Shown here piece by piece: positions 41,823-51,149 of a DNA stretch of 64,000 nt. A program made the position numbers and the translations under genes. The notes under the pieces are model-generated. The model searched no databases and was not told the DNA's origin. It was given only the letters and a program-made list of their open reading frames with translations. The stretch comes from Pseudomonas sp. NBRC 111124 (GTDB taxonomy: Bacteria; Pseudomonadota; Gammaproteobacteria; Pseudomonadales; Pseudomonadaceae). Where the stretch lies: assembly GCF_001320245.1 (NCBI RefSeq), contig NZ_BCBA01000107.1, forward strand, positions 1 to 64,000. The letters run 5' to 3'. The first letter of the stretch is position 1; the number at the start of each line of letters is the position of its first letter.

Positions 41823-43544
41823 ATGGCCCGCCTGTTCACCCCGTCGCCAGGCCTGCGTGACGTCGCGCCCAATCGCTGGGACTGGATCCTCCTGCCGCTG
41901 GTGCTGGTGCTGCTGGTGCTCGCCGCCTACGGCGCCATGCAGATGAGCAGGCCGTTCGTGGTCGGCGAGGCACTGCCGATTTCCCTCGATCCGGTCAATC
42001 TGCCCTACTACCTGATGCGCACCATCTTGCGGATGTTCATCGCGCTGGGCTTCTCGCTGCTGTTCGCCTTCGTCTTCGCCGCGCTGGCGGCCAAGTATCG
42101 CGCCGCCGAAAAGGCCATGATCCCGCTGTTGGACGTGCTTCAGTCGGTGCCCATCCTGGGCTTCCAGGCCATCGCCATCGCGCCCTTCATCGCGCTGTTC
42201 CCGGGCAACCTGCTGGGCGTGGAATGCGCGGCGATCTTCGCCATTTTCACCTCCCAGGCGTGGAACATGGCGCTGAGCCTGTATCAGTCGTTTCGTACCG
42301 TGCCGCCGGAGCTGAACGAGGCTGCGCGAATCTTCCGCCTCTCGGCCTGGCAACGCTTCTGGCGCCTGGAGCTGCCGTTCGCCATGCCCGGCCTGCTGTG
42401 GAACATGATGATGTCGATGTCCGGCGGCTGGTTCTTCCTGGTCGCCGCCGAGGCCATCTCGGTGGCCGGGCAGGACATCAAGCTGCCCGGCATCGGCTCG
42501 TACATCGCCGTGGCCATCGACCAGCGCAACCTCGGGGCCATCGGCTGGGCCATCGGCGCGATGCTCACCGGCATCCTGCTCTACGACCAGCTGTTCTTCC
42601 GCCCGCTGCTGGCCTGGGCCGACCGCTTCCGCTTCGAAGACACCCAGGGCGACACTGCACAGCGCTCCTGGGTGCTTGACTGGGGCCGCCGCAGCCGCTG
42701 GCTGAGCGCCCTCGGCGAACGGCTGGCGAAAGCCTTCCAGAGCGCCATGGGCTGGTTCGCCCTGGGTAAGGATGGCACCGCGACGCGCCGCCAATGGCTG
42801 CATCTGCCAGCCTGGTGGCCACGGGCCTGGGACATGCTGCTGGTCCTGGCCTGCGCCTTCGCCTTCTTGCGCCTGGCGATGTTCGTGCACCAGGACGTCG
42901 GCTGGGGCGAAGCGCTGCACGTGCTTGGCCTGGGCCTGATCACCCTGTGCCGGGTGATGCTGCTGATCGGCCTTGCCTCGCTGGTGTGGGTGCCGCTGTC
43001 GATCTGGATCGGCCTGCGCCCACGCTACTCGCAGAAGGTTCAGGCACTGGCGCAGTTCCTCGCCGCCTTCCCGGTCAACCTGCTGTTTCCGCTGGTAGTC
43101 CTGGCGCTGGTGCACTTCCAGCTCAGCCCGAACATCTGGCTGAGCCCGCTGATGGTGTTCGGTACCCAGTGGTACATCCTGTTCAACGTGGTCGCGGGCG
43201 CTGCGACCATCCCCTACGAACTGCGCCTGGCCGCCGACAACCTTGGCCTGCGCGGCTGGCTGAAATGGAAGCGTGTGTACCTGCCAGCGGTGTTCCCCAG
43301 CTTCGTCACCGGCGCCATCACCGCCAGCGGCGGCTCGTGGAACGCCAGCATCGTCGCCGAGTATGTCAGCTGGGGCGACACCTCGCTGGTGGCCAACGGG
43401 CTGGGCAGCTACATCAAGCAGATGACCGACGCCGGCGACTTCCACCGCATTGCCTTGGGCATCGGCGTGATGTGCATCTACGTGATGCTGTTGAACCGCT
43501 TCTTCTGGCGCCGCCTGTACCTGCTGGCCGAAAGCCGTCGTTGA
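41823..43544 (+). CDS. ABC transporter double permease (nitrate/sulfonate/taurine type)
   Basis: This 573-residue permease fuses two BPD_transp_1 domains in one chain, each with the cytoplasmic EAA loop. In the first, PELNEAARIFRLSAWQRFWRLELPFAMPG is the coupling loop (around residues 155-185); in the second, the equivalent is ELRLAADNLGLRGWLKWKRVYLPAVFPS. Most relatives (SsuC/TauC/NtrB) are about 260 residues and dimerise, so this gene supplies both halves. The ATPase gene follows 9 bp later. No periplasmic binding protein is encoded next to it. Confidence 0.88.
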   Translation: MARLFTPSPGLRDVAPNRWDWILLPLVLVLLVLAAYGAMQMSRPFVVGEALPISLDPVNLPYYLMRTILRMFIALGFSLLFAFVFAALAAKYRAAEKAMIPLLDVLQSVPILGFQAIAIAPFIALFPGNLLGVECAAIFAIFTSQAWNMALSLYQSFRTVPPELNEAARIFRLSAWQRFWRLELPFAMPGLLWNMMMSMSGGWFFLVAAEAISVAGQDIKLPGIGSYIAVAIDQRNLGAIGWAIGAMLTGILLYDQLFFRPLLAWADRFRFEDTQGDTAQRSWVLDWGRRSRWLSALGERLAKAFQSAMGWFALGKDGTATRRQWLHLPAWWPRAWDMLLVLACAFAFLRLAMFVHQDVGWGEALHVLGLGLITLCRVMLLIGLASLVWVPLSIWIGLRPRYSQKVQALAQFLAAFPVNLLFPLVVLALVHFQLSPNIWLSPLMVFGTQWYILFNVVAGAATIPYELRLAADNLGLRGWLKWKRVYLPAVFPSFVTGAITASGGSWNASIVAEYVSWGDTSLVANGLGSYIKQMTDAGDFHRIALGIGVMCIYVMLLNRFFWRRLYLLAESRR

Positions 43545-43553
43545 GGACCTGCC

Positions 43554-44855
43554 ATGAAACCACTGTTGATCGAACTCAAGGGCGTGAGCAAGGCCTTCCA
43601 GGCCTCCGACGGCACCCCGCGCACCGTCCTCGAAGGCGTCGACTTCCACCTGCGCGAGCGTGAGATCGTCGCCCTGCTCGGCCGTTCCGGTTCGGGCAAG
43701 TCGACCCTGCTGCGGATCATCGCCGGGCTGGTCGGCGCCGACCGCGGCACCGTCAAGTACCACGGCCGGCCGATCCATGGCCCGGTGGGCGGCGTGGCCA
43801 TGGTATTCCAGACCTTCGCGCTGTTCCCCTGGCTGACCGTGCAGCAGAACGTCGAGCTCGGCCTGGAAGCCCAAGGTGTGATCCCCGCCGAGCGCGAGCG
43901 CCTGGCCAACGCGGCGCTGGAGCTGATCGGCCTGTCCGGCTTTGGCGGCGCGCTGCCGCGTGAACTGTCCGGCGGCATGCGCCAGCGTGTAGGCATCGCC
44001 CGCGCCCTGGTGATGAACCCCGAAGTGCTGCTGATGGACGAGGCCTTCTCGGCACTCGATGTGCTCACCGGCGAAACCCTGCGCGACGACATGCTCGAGC
44101 TCTGGGAAGAACAACGCATCACCACCCGCAGCATCCTGGTGGTGTCGCACAACATCGAGGAGACGGTGATGATGGCCGACCGCATCCTCATCCTCGCCAG
44201 CGACCCAGGCCGGGTGCGCTCGGAGCTGCACATCGACCTGCCACGCCCGCGCAATGCCGACTCGGCTGAGGTCCGCGCACTGGTCGACGAGGTCTACGCG
44301 CTCATGACCCAGCGCCCCGAAGCCATCGCCGCCGCCGGTGCGCCGCCGGCCGTGGAGCTCGGCTACCGGCTGCCCGATGCCGACATCGCTCGGATGGAGA
44401 GCGTGCTCGAACTGATCGCCGGCGAGCCGTTCAACGGTGAAGCCGACCTGCCGCACCTGGCCGAGGAAACCGAGCTGCCCGACGAGGTGTTGTTCCCGAT
44501 CTACGAGGCCCTCGGCCTGCTCGGCTTCGCTCAGGTGATCGAGGGCGACATACGCCTCACGCGTCAAGGCCGCAATTACGTCAGCGCCCGCCAGGCGCGG
44601 CGCCAGGACCTGTTCGCACGCCAGTGCAAGGGCCGCGTGTCGCTGATTGGCTATATCCTCGACAGCCTCCACATGGAGCCCGCCGGCCTGCTGGAAAAGA
44701 CCGTGCTCGACCGCCTTACGGAGTACATGGACGCCGAGGAAGCCGAGCGCGTGCTCAAGGTGGCCATCGAATGGGGGCGCTACGCCGAACTGTTCGAGTA
44801 CGACTTCCACACCCGCCGCCTGACCCTGGCGCGGGAAATCATGGATGAGCATTGA
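43554..44855 (+). CDS. ABC transporter ATPase with AAA-associated C-terminal domain
   Basis: The 433-residue ATPase has Walker A GRSGSGKST (43-51), a Q-loop in VFQTFALFPWL, the signature LSGGMRQRV (138-146), Walker B VLLMDEAFSALD (Asp162, Glu163) and an H-switch, VSHNIEE. Residues beyond about 250 are an AAA-associated domain (SDLPHLAEETELPDEVLF region), a regulatory add-on found in some nitrate/sulfonate importers. It forms a two-gene operon with the double permease. Substrate unknown; a small oxyanion or organosulfur compound is a guess from family. Confidence 0.88.
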   Translation: MKPLLIELKGVSKAFQASDGTPRTVLEGVDFHLREREIVALLGRSGSGKSTLLRIIAGLVGADRGTVKYHGRPIHGPVGGVAMVFQTFALFPWLTVQQNVELGLEAQGVIPAERERLANAALELIGLSGFGGALPRELSGGMRQRVGIARALVMNPEVLLMDEAFSALDVLTGETLRDDMLELWEEQRITTRSILVVSHNIEETVMMADRILILASDPGRVRSELHIDLPRPRNADSAEVRALVDEVYALMTQRPEAIAAAGAPPAVELGYRLPDADIARMESVLELIAGEPFNGEADLPHLAEETELPDEVLFPIYEALGLLGFAQVIEGDIRLTRQGRNYVSARQARRQDLFARQCKGRVSLIGYILDSLHMEPAGLLEKTVLDRLTEYMDAEEAERVLKVAIEWGRYAELFEYDFHTRRLTLAREIMDEH

Positions 44856-44985
44856 GCCCGGCGACCGTCACTTGCCGCTGGTCGCCAGGTTGCGTGAAAT
44901 CCCGCTTTGGTGTCATAACCAGAGCGCTGCAAGTGCCTCACCTCGCCAGCCGCCACGCGGCTGACCCACTCAATGGGAGACGAAA

Positions 44986-45591
44986 ATGAAGCTCTTCTAC
45001 TCACCAGGTGCCTGTTCACTCTCGCCACACATCGTACTCAACGAGCTGGACCTGCCGTACACCACCGAAAAAGTCGACCTCAAGACCCACACCACTGCCA
45101 GCGGCGCGGACTTCTACACGATCAATCCCAAGGGTTATGTGCCGGCTCTGCAACTGGATAACGGCGAAGTCCTCACCGAGGGCCCGGCCATCATCCAGTA
45201 CCTTGCCGAGCAAAAGCCCCAGGCCAACCTGCTGCCCCCTGCGGGTTCGCTGGAGCGTGCGCGGGTGCAGGAATGGCTGAACTTCATTGGCACCGAGGTG
45301 CACAAGACCCTCTCCGCCCTGTTCAACCCAGCCATCAGCCCAGAGGCCAAGAGCAAGACCCTCGAGACTTTCGGCAAACACCTGGGCTTCGTGGCTAAGG
45401 CGTTGGAAGGCAAGGACTACCTGACCGGCAAGACCTTCAGCGTGGCCGACGCTTACCTGTTCACCATCGTCAACTGGGCGCCAATGCTGAAAATCGACCT
45501 GTCGCCTTGGCCAGCGGTGGTGCAATTCCAGCAACGCGTCGCCAGCCGACCGGCCGTGCAGAAAACGCTGAAAGCGGAAGGCCTGATCTAA
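44986..45591 (+). CDS. gstA: Glutathione S-transferase, beta class (GstA)
   Basis: The 201-residue beta-class GST has Cys10 in YSPGACSLSPH, the residue that forms a mixed disulfide with glutathione in this class. NPKGYVPALQL gives the cis-Pro loop and EGPAIIQYLAEQ the gamma-glutamyl grip. The C-domain carries the FSVADAYLFTIVNW folding motif. The start at 44986 follows GGGAGA. It is 130 bp downstream of the ABC operon and convergent with the DUF1543 gene. Confidence 0.9.
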   Translation: MKLFYSPGACSLSPHIVLNELDLPYTTEKVDLKTHTTASGADFYTINPKGYVPALQLDNGEVLTEGPAIIQYLAEQKPQANLLPPAGSLERARVQEWLNFIGTEVHKTLSALFNPAISPEAKSKTLETFGKHLGFVAKALEGKDYLTGKTFSVADAYLFTIVNWAPMLKIDLSPWPAVVQFQQRVASRPAVQKTLKAEGLI

Positions 45592-45604
45592 CCCGCGCCA
45601 CGTT

Positions 45605-45639
45605 CAAGCGGCCTGCCCTACACGGGTTTGAGCCGCTTG
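45605..45639. terminator. Candidate bidirectional hairpin between GST and DUF1543 genes
   Basis: CAAGCGGC (45605-45612) pairs with GCCGCTTG (45632-45639), an 8-bp stem with a 19-nt loop, in the 62-bp gap between convergent genes. No T tract follows, so termination is a weak inference from position. Confidence 0.35.
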
Positions 45640-45653
45640 CCCGGGTGTCCAGG

Positions 45654-46148
45654 CTAGGCAAGTACGATGTAATCGTTGCGCTGCACGATCGCGGCGTGAG
45701 GCCCTTCAACCAGGTGCACATATCGCCCGCCCACGGCATCGATTGGCAAGCAGTCGTCAATGTCCAGCACCGCATCGGTGTGGGCTTGCGCCCAATGGGA
45801 CAAGATCTGCCGCTTGCCTTTGGCCCTGGCCTCGCGGCTGTTCCTGGCCACCACCAGCAGATAATGATGCGCTTCACCAAACGTCTGAGACTCGTAGCCA
45901 CCCAGGTTGATGAAGTAAAGGCGAGGCGCGTCCGGTAACGGCGCCAGCGTGCTGAATTCCACGCGCCAGCCCTCTACGCCATCGATGGCCATCCAGGCGT
46001 CGATGTGCATGCCCTTGGGGCTGCCGAACCAGCTTTCACGAAGCTGAGGGTAGGCTTGCTCCAGCGTATCGGCCACGACGAAAGCGACGTCATGCACCTC
46101 TATTTTTGCCCGGGGATGTTTACCGCCAAGCAGCACTACGAACAGCAT
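45654..46148 (-). CDS. DUF1543 domain protein
   Basis: The 164-residue protein matches the DUF1543 pattern: the opening MLFVVLLGGKHPRAKIEVHDVAFVVAD in parts (LFVVLLGGKHPRAKIEVHDV) and LRESWFGSPKGMHIDAWM, then a repeated YFINLGGYESQTFGEAHHYLLVVA-like block. The family is predicted to be an alpha/beta repeat protein of unknown function. There is no signal peptide. It is convergent with the GST gene; the upstream gap to the NTF2-like gene is 115 bp. Confidence 0.78.
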   Translation of the reverse strand: MLFVVLLGGKHPRAKIEVHDVAFVVADTLEQAYPQLRESWFGSPKGMHIDAWMAIDGVEGWRVEFSTLAPLPDAPRLYFINLGGYESQTFGEAHHYLLVVARNSREARAKGKRQILSHWAQAHTDAVLDIDDCLPIDAVGGRYVHLVEGPHAAIVQRNDYIVLA

Positions 46149-46263
46149 TCGATACCCCTGTCATCACAATCGTATCCTTCGAACAATACCGCCAGAAGGA
46201 TGAGAACTGCCCTGTCATCGCCAGCCTGCCGCCTGCGGACAAGGCCGAGGCTCAGGCGGAAAA

Positions 46264-46641
46264 TCACGCCGCCCAGGTTTCATGCAGGTGACGCCATAGC
46301 ACACGACCGCCTTGAAGGCTGAACAGTGCGGTCGAGATCCGGGTCTTGGCATCCTGGCCGGGCAGCCGGTGTGTCTCGCGGTAGCGGACCGCTGCCCCCT
46401 CTGGCCACTGCGCCAGGGCTTCCATCTCGGTAAGCTCGATGGTCAACCCCGGCTGGCCACCTGCACGGGTTGCGAACAGGGTGGCCACATCCTGCAGGCT
46501 TACCTGCAGGCCGGTAGGCGTGATCATGGAGAAGTCCACTGTGAAGCGCTCGATCATCGCCTCAACCTGGCCTTCGCCTCTGGCGAACAGCGCCTCGATC
46601 AGTTCGTGCAGGTCGATGACTTCTTGAAAGTAAGGGTTCAT
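46264..46641 (-). CDS. NTF2-like (SnoaL/DUF4440 type) protein
   Basis: The 125-residue single-domain protein of the NTF2-like cone fold begins with an N-terminal helix pair (EVIDLHELIEALFARGEGQVEAMIERF), followed by beta-rich sequence ending RVLWRHLHETW, typical of SnoaL/DUF4440 proteins. It starts at ATG 46641 with AGGAAT ahead. It follows the histidine kinase gene by 28 bp on the same strand and is probably co-transcribed. Members bind or isomerise small ligands; no catalytic residue can be assigned. Confidence 0.7.
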   Translation of the reverse strand: MNPYFQEVIDLHELIEALFARGEGQVEAMIERFTVDFSMITPTGLQVSLQDVATLFATRAGGQPGLTIELTEMEALAQWPEGAAVRYRETHRLPGQDAKTRISTALFSLQGGRVLWRHLHETWAA

Positions 46642-46669
46642 GGCATTCCATTCCTGGGTTGATAGCCGA

Positions 46670-47803
46670 TTATGACTGATCACCCAGGGCCAGGATGACC
46701 TCAAATGTCGTCCCTTGCGCTTCGCTCGACTCCACCTCGATTCTGCCACCGTGGCTGGCGACGATTTCCGATGCGATGAACAGCCCAAGGCCAAGCCCTG
46801 CCGCAGAACCTCGTTCGCCGGCTGAATAGCTCGAGTAGCGGCCCTCCGGCTTGAACAGATAGGGCATGACTTCAGGCGGGATAGGTTCGCCCGCGTTTTG
46901 CACGCTGACCCGTATCACACCCTGTGCCTTGCGCACCGTGACCTTGATCGGCGCCGTCGCATCACCATGACGAAGGGCATTGCCAATCAGGTTGCTGAAA
47001 ACCTGAGAGATGCGGCCTGGGTCGAATTGACCCGCGACGTGCGCCTGCTCATCCAGGAAGATCCTGGCCTGCGGGAATGCCGTACGCTGTTCGTCAATCA
47101 CAGCGCGGCAAATGGCATTCAGCTCCACCTGCTGCAAGACCACCGGGATGCCAGTCCCCAGGTTGCAGCGAGCCAGATCGAGCAGGTCCCTGATCAAGCT
47201 GTCTGCACGGCGTGCACTGGTACAGACCTGGGTCGCCAGCACCTTGCCTTTCTCGTCCAGCCCCGCCTGCCGCTGGATAAGCTCGCCGGCCATGAGAATG
47301 GCGCCCAAGGGCGAGCGCAAGTCATGGCCGAGCACGGCGAGGACCATCTTGCGCGTCGCCTCGACGGCTGATCCATAGGCCGATATGGACTCTGCCAGTG
47401 CCTGGTCGATGGCCTCATTGAAACGGATCATGTCCTGGATATGGTTCGCTTCTGCGACTGTTTCCTCGGTAAGCCACAGTGACAGGACGCTGGCGCGCAG
47501 TGCCCGGTACTCGGACACCATCTGGTCCATGGAAAACCCGGCGATCAAGCGAGCAACCGCATGGGTCTCAGCGGCGGTATCGCTGGAACTCCGGGGAGCC
47601 CTGCCTTGTGCCTTTTCGGACTGCTGGTGCGAGGACTGCGGCGTTCGCATGTCTGCGGCGACCGTGCGTAGCATCTTCTCGGCATGATCCCGCAGGCCCA
47701 CAGCGTCCTGCTTGGGCAGCTCTGTTTCAACAGAACGCGCGTAGTTCTCCCAAGCCTGGAGGATCTCCTCCATGCCGCTCTCGATGAAACTGGACAGTTG
47801 CAT
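46670..47803 (-). CDS. Orphan sensor histidine kinase with RsbRD-like N-terminus
   Basis: The 377-residue soluble histidine kinase has no membrane segment. Residues 1-145 are all-helical and resemble the RsbRD N-terminal sensor region. A HisKA domain follows with His160 in VLGHDLRSPLGAIL, then an HATPase domain with the N-box FSNLIGNALRHG and G-boxes (GLGLGLFIASEI). No response regulator is encoded nearby, and there is no receiver domain on the protein. It may act on a regulator elsewhere or through sequestration. It leads a two-gene unit with the NTF2-like gene. Confidence 0.87.
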   Translation of the reverse strand: MQLSSFIESGMEEILQAWENYARSVETELPKQDAVGLRDHAEKMLRTVAADMRTPQSSHQQSEKAQGRAPRSSSDTAAETHAVARLIAGFSMDQMVSEYRALRASVLSLWLTEETVAEANHIQDMIRFNEAIDQALAESISAYGSAVEATRKMVLAVLGHDLRSPLGAILMAGELIQRQAGLDEKGKVLATQVCTSARRADSLIRDLLDLARCNLGTGIPVVLQQVELNAICRAVIDEQRTAFPQARIFLDEQAHVAGQFDPGRISQVFSNLIGNALRHGDATAPIKVTVRKAQGVIRVSVQNAGEPIPPEVMPYLFKPEGRYSSYSAGERGSAAGLGLGLFIASEIVASHGGRIEVESSEAQGTTFEVILALGDQS

Positions 47804-47945
47804 AGGGACCTAACCCTGTTTTGAATGACGTTCGAAGAGCCTAGCCCATAAGCGAACGGCGCGATGGGCCGCTGGGCGCCCGTTCCGGAAGATGCTTCGG
47901 GGGCCATGGATATCGGCACAAGACCTGTCAGACGCCCCCAGCACC

Positions 47946-49265
47946 TCAACCCGGCAGGGCTGCCAACACCGCTTCCACCATGCTGCTGAACGCTGCCGGC
48001 GAATCAACCACGCGCGCAGGGGCAGCGTTTACGTCGCTGTCGGCACGCGTGGCGCGCCGGGCCTGATCAGCGGTGGCAGACAGCTTCACGATCACCACTT
48101 CGCGGCGGGGGTTGATGAAAATTTTCTGACCGAAGCGCCCGCTGGCCTCGACCGAACCGTCACCGTCGTTCTTCTGGTACCAGTAGTTGCGGTAGCCATA
48201 GCCAGGGCGCCCTGGGCCGAGGATGCCCTGGGCGAACACCGCCGGGTCCGCAGGCTGGAAGGTGCTGCGCACCGCCTGGTTGAAGCTGTCGCCCTTGGCA
48301 TCGCGGGCCAGTTCGCGGCGCACCAGTTCGGCGAAGCGAGCGGTGTCGCGAAGGTTGCAACTGATGCCACCGCTGGCCATCTCAGTTCCGAGTGGGTCGA
48401 CCTGCACATACGCATCGTCCTCGGCAAAACGAGACCACAACCGCTGCTCGACCAGTTGCGCCCAGTTGAGCCCGGTGATGCGCCGCAAGGCCCAGGCCAG
48501 CGCTTCCGGTGAGCCGTTCTGGTAGAAAAACGGCGCCTTGCCAGCGGGGCTCGATGCCTGCTGCACCTGCTGGAGGAAGCTGTAGATATCCCCTGGCATG
48601 CCCTCGCCCCGCGGTATCAGGCCGGTGGCGGCGAACAGGCCGAGGTCCGGCGGCATCTGGGGTGGATACTGCACCGCCACCTGCATGTCCAGGTTGGCCT
48701 GCACGGTCGCTTCGCCAAATGGCGTGCCGCGCAGTTCCGGCACGTAGTGCGCCAAGGTCCGCTGCGGGTCCAGCGCCCCCTCGGCGATCAGCTGGGCGGC
48801 AATCAGGCCGGTGACCGACTTGGTCATCGATGCCCAGATATGCGGCTGCCCGGGTTGGAAACCCTCCAGATAACGCTCGTACACCACCTTGCCCCGGTGC
48901 AGCACGATCAGCCCGTCGGTGCTGGTCTGCTGCAGGTAGGCGGCCAGGGTCAAGGGTTGGTCGCCAGCACTGAAGGCCACCTGGTCGAGCGCCGCCTCGC
49001 TGCCTTCGGTCAAGGCCAGCGGTGTGGCAGCACGGCCGATACCACGGGTGGGCGACACCTCACGGGCGTGGCGCATCGACCAGCGCAAGTACGGTGGCTG
49101 AAACGCATTGGCCTGGGTGACACGCAACGCTGGCGCTGGCGGAAACCCTTGCATCACGCCCACCGGCGGCGCACCCACCGCGAGCCCCGGGGCGAGCGCT
49201 CCGGCCAGGATCAGGGCAATTCCGGGCAGGTTGGGCGTTGGCTGCTGCATGTTGCGTTTGGACAT
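47946..49265 (-). CDS. Serine hydrolase, beta-lactamase / 6-aminohexanoate-dimer hydrolase family
   Basis: The 439-residue secreted enzyme of the serine beta-lactamase-like fold has nucleophile motif S-x-x-K in WASMTKSVTGLIAAQ, the Tyr-x-Asn motif in FFYQNGSPEAL, and a late RFGQKIFINP strand. The nearest named families are EstB-type esterases and 6-aminohexanoate-dimer (nylon oligomer) hydrolases. ATG 49265 (MSKRNMQQ) has AAGGAG 7 nt ahead; an upstream in-frame ATG (49286) would sit on that site. A signal-like stretch lies at 20-38. It is last in the operon led by the 3-hydroxyacyl-CoA dehydrogenase, 20 bp after the DUF1302 gene. Confidence 0.82.
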   Translation of the reverse strand: MSKRNMQQPTPNLPGIALILAGALAPGLAVGAPPVGVMQGFPPAPALRVTQANAFQPPYLRWSMRHAREVSPTRGIGRAATPLALTEGSEAALDQVAFSAGDQPLTLAAYLQQTSTDGLIVLHRGKVVYERYLEGFQPGQPHIWASMTKSVTGLIAAQLIAEGALDPQRTLAHYVPELRGTPFGEATVQANLDMQVAVQYPPQMPPDLGLFAATGLIPRGEGMPGDIYSFLQQVQQASSPAGKAPFFYQNGSPEALAWALRRITGLNWAQLVEQRLWSRFAEDDAYVQVDPLGTEMASGGISCNLRDTARFAELVRRELARDAKGDSFNQAVRSTFQPADPAVFAQGILGPGRPGYGYRNYWYQKNDGDGSVEASGRFGQKIFINPRREVVIVKLSATADQARRATRADSDVNAAPARVVDSPAAFSSMVEAVLAALPG

Positions 49266-49285
49266 GGTCCTGCTCCTTGGTGGCA

Positions 49286-51139
49286 TCAGAAATTGGCACC
49301 CACGCTGAACGCGACATAATCGCGGTCACCGCGTGTGCCGTAATCGCCGTCGAGATAATCGGTGTAGGCTAGGCTTGCCCAGTACTGGCTGGCCAGGCTG
49401 AGGTCCACGCCCAGGCTGATCGAACGCGAGCCTTCGTTGAAGGCCGAGCCGTCAGCGGGTGAGTAACCTTTGACGTCATGGGCCCAGGCCAGGTTGGGGC
49501 GAATATCCAGGCCAGGAACAAGGGTCGAGTAGCTCCAGGTCGCGCGCAGTCGGTAGCCCCAGGAAAAGGGCGTGACAAAGCCTTCGCCGTTGCAGTCTCC
49601 CGGGCTTTTCGAAATCGCCAGGCACAGGCTGTTGTCAGCCAGTTCACCGTTGCCATAAGCACCGGAGCGACCGTAGCGCGGGCCGAAGCGCCCCTCCAGC
49701 CCGCCGACATAGGTCGCCCCCACCTCGCCCATCAGCACCAGCTGGTTGGCCCCCATGACCTGGCCGAACGCTTGCACGGCCGAGATCTGGGCCTGGGTCA
49801 CTTCCTTGCGCCGGTAACCGTCGTACGGTGTGTCGTCGGTCGCAGGGCGCAGGCCATCGGCGTTCAGCGGGCTGCGACCGGGGGCATTGAGCAGCGACTG
49901 CAAGATGTCGTTGCCGTTGAGTTGTACCGGCATGTTCGGCCGGTAACTCAGCTCGCCTTGCACTGCGGTACCGTTGCGCAGGGTGGTGGCGAAGGTGATG
50001 CCGTACAGGCGGATGTCTTCGGGGTATTGCGCGCGATACTGCGAAGTCCCCATGCGCAGCGCGCCGGCCAGGGTCTGCCCGTTGCCGGAAGCCAGAAAGG
50101 CGCCGCAGTTGGCCAGCGCCACGCCGACATTGCCGCACAGCGCCCTGGCGAAGCCAGTGTTGGCGTAATAGCGGCTGCTGACCGTACCCACGTAGGGAAA
50201 GCGGCTATGGTAATTGGCTGCAAACAGGCCGAACTCGGTATCCAGCGGCTCGACGTACCCATGCAGCGAAAAACCCCATTGGCCACTGTTGCGCGCATCC
50301 TGGTCGGCCCCTCGCGGCACCCGCACGCCCTCCTCCGTCAACATCACACCGAACGGGGCCAGGGCCTGCGAAACCGCCGGGTTGGTCACCATCTGCCCGC
50401 CGACATCCAGGCCGCTGCAGCCTTCAGGCATGAAGTCGTTGCTGGAAAAGAACGTTGCGCAGTTGTCCAGCCGGGTCTGCTCCCAATCCAGTTGATAGAA
50501 CGCGTCGAATGACAGCGCCTGGTTGAGGTTCTGCGTGACATACACCAGGTTGACCGGCGCCAAGGCGTCTTTCACCTCCGAACCGGGCCGGCGCAGCGCG
50601 GCCTGGTTGAATGGATTGACGACATTCAGCCCGCCCTGGATGAACAGGCTTTCCCCCCAATTGACCACCTGCTTGCCCAGGCGCGCCGAACCGGGCTCAC
50701 CGTCGATATCGTAGAGGGCATAGGTGAAAGCATCGAGCAGCTCTGCGCCAGCCGTTTTCGCCGACTCCTGGCGGTTGTGGTCGTCGATATCGACGGCCCG
50801 CTGGCTGTGGTCACGCTGCGCGGTGTCATACCAGTAGGTGCCACGCAGGAACACGCCGACGTTGTCGCGGCGCAACTCCAGGTCGTGGGTGCCTTTGAAG
50901 ATCGCCGAAAACACATCGCCCGCGCGGTAGTTGCGCCGCCCATCGTTGCCGTTGGCCGCCTGCAACTGCTGCTCGTCGGGGTTGGCGGTGCTCACGGCCG
51001 TACCGAACGACAGGGCCGAGTCGAAGCGACCTTGCACGGCGCCTACGTCGAACTGCACACCCGCAACCGGGGTGGCAAGCAGGCAGCACACAGCCGCCAG
51101 CGGCGCGTTGCGCCGACAGAATAGAAGGGTTGCGCTCAC
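49286..51139 (-). CDS. DUF1302 family outer-membrane beta-barrel protein
   Basis: The 617-residue protein has an N-terminal signal (CRRNAPLAAVCCLLATPVAG), many alternating strands and the conserved LGKQVVNWGESLFIQGGLN and NPFNQAALRRPG blocks of DUF1302, ending in Phe (SVGANF) as outer-membrane barrels do. DUF1302 proteins are linked to uptake of long-chain or hydrophobic substrates together with DUF1329 proteins; one is encoded at 59-60.4 kb. The start is GTG 51139 with AGAGG ahead and overlaps an A-rich Crc/Hfq motif. A hairpin precedes it. Confidence 0.87.
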   Translation of the reverse strand: MSATLLFCRRNAPLAAVCCLLATPVAGVQFDVGAVQGRFDSALSFGTAVSTANPDEQQLQAANGNDGRRNYRAGDVFSAIFKGTHDLELRRDNVGVFLRGTYWYDTAQRDHSQRAVDIDDHNRQESAKTAGAELLDAFTYALYDIDGEPGSARLGKQVVNWGESLFIQGGLNVVNPFNQAALRRPGSEVKDALAPVNLVYVTQNLNQALSFDAFYQLDWEQTRLDNCATFFSSNDFMPEGCSGLDVGGQMVTNPAVSQALAPFGVMLTEEGVRVPRGADQDARNSGQWGFSLHGYVEPLDTEFGLFAANYHSRFPYVGTVSSRYYANTGFARALCGNVGVALANCGAFLASGNGQTLAGALRMGTSQYRAQYPEDIRLYGITFATTLRNGTAVQGELSYRPNMPVQLNGNDILQSLLNAPGRSPLNADGLRPATDDTPYDGYRRKEVTQAQISAVQAFGQVMGANQLVLMGEVGATYVGGLEGRFGPRYGRSGAYGNGELADNSLCLAISKSPGDCNGEGFVTPFSWGYRLRATWSYSTLVPGLDIRPNLAWAHDVKGYSPADGSAFNEGSRSISLGVDLSLASQYWASLAYTDYLDGDYGTRGDRDYVAFSVGANF

Positions 51140-51149
51140 GCTTTACCTC

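Noticed and set aside
41751..44852. A 1033-residue open frame on the minus strand opposite the ABC transporter genes
   Set aside because: Low-complexity Gln/His/Arg/Gly-rich translation over two well-supported genes; produced by codon bias of the real frame, not coding.
44860..44886. GGCGACC/GGTCGCC pair after the ABC ATPase as a terminator
   Set aside because: The 13-nt loop and lack of a T tract make it weak; not listed as a feature.
46106..46291. A 61-residue plus-strand frame between DUF1543 and the NTF2-like gene
   Set aside because: It overlaps the real minus-strand genes at both ends and lacks a ribosome site; only a possible remnant, too weak to list.
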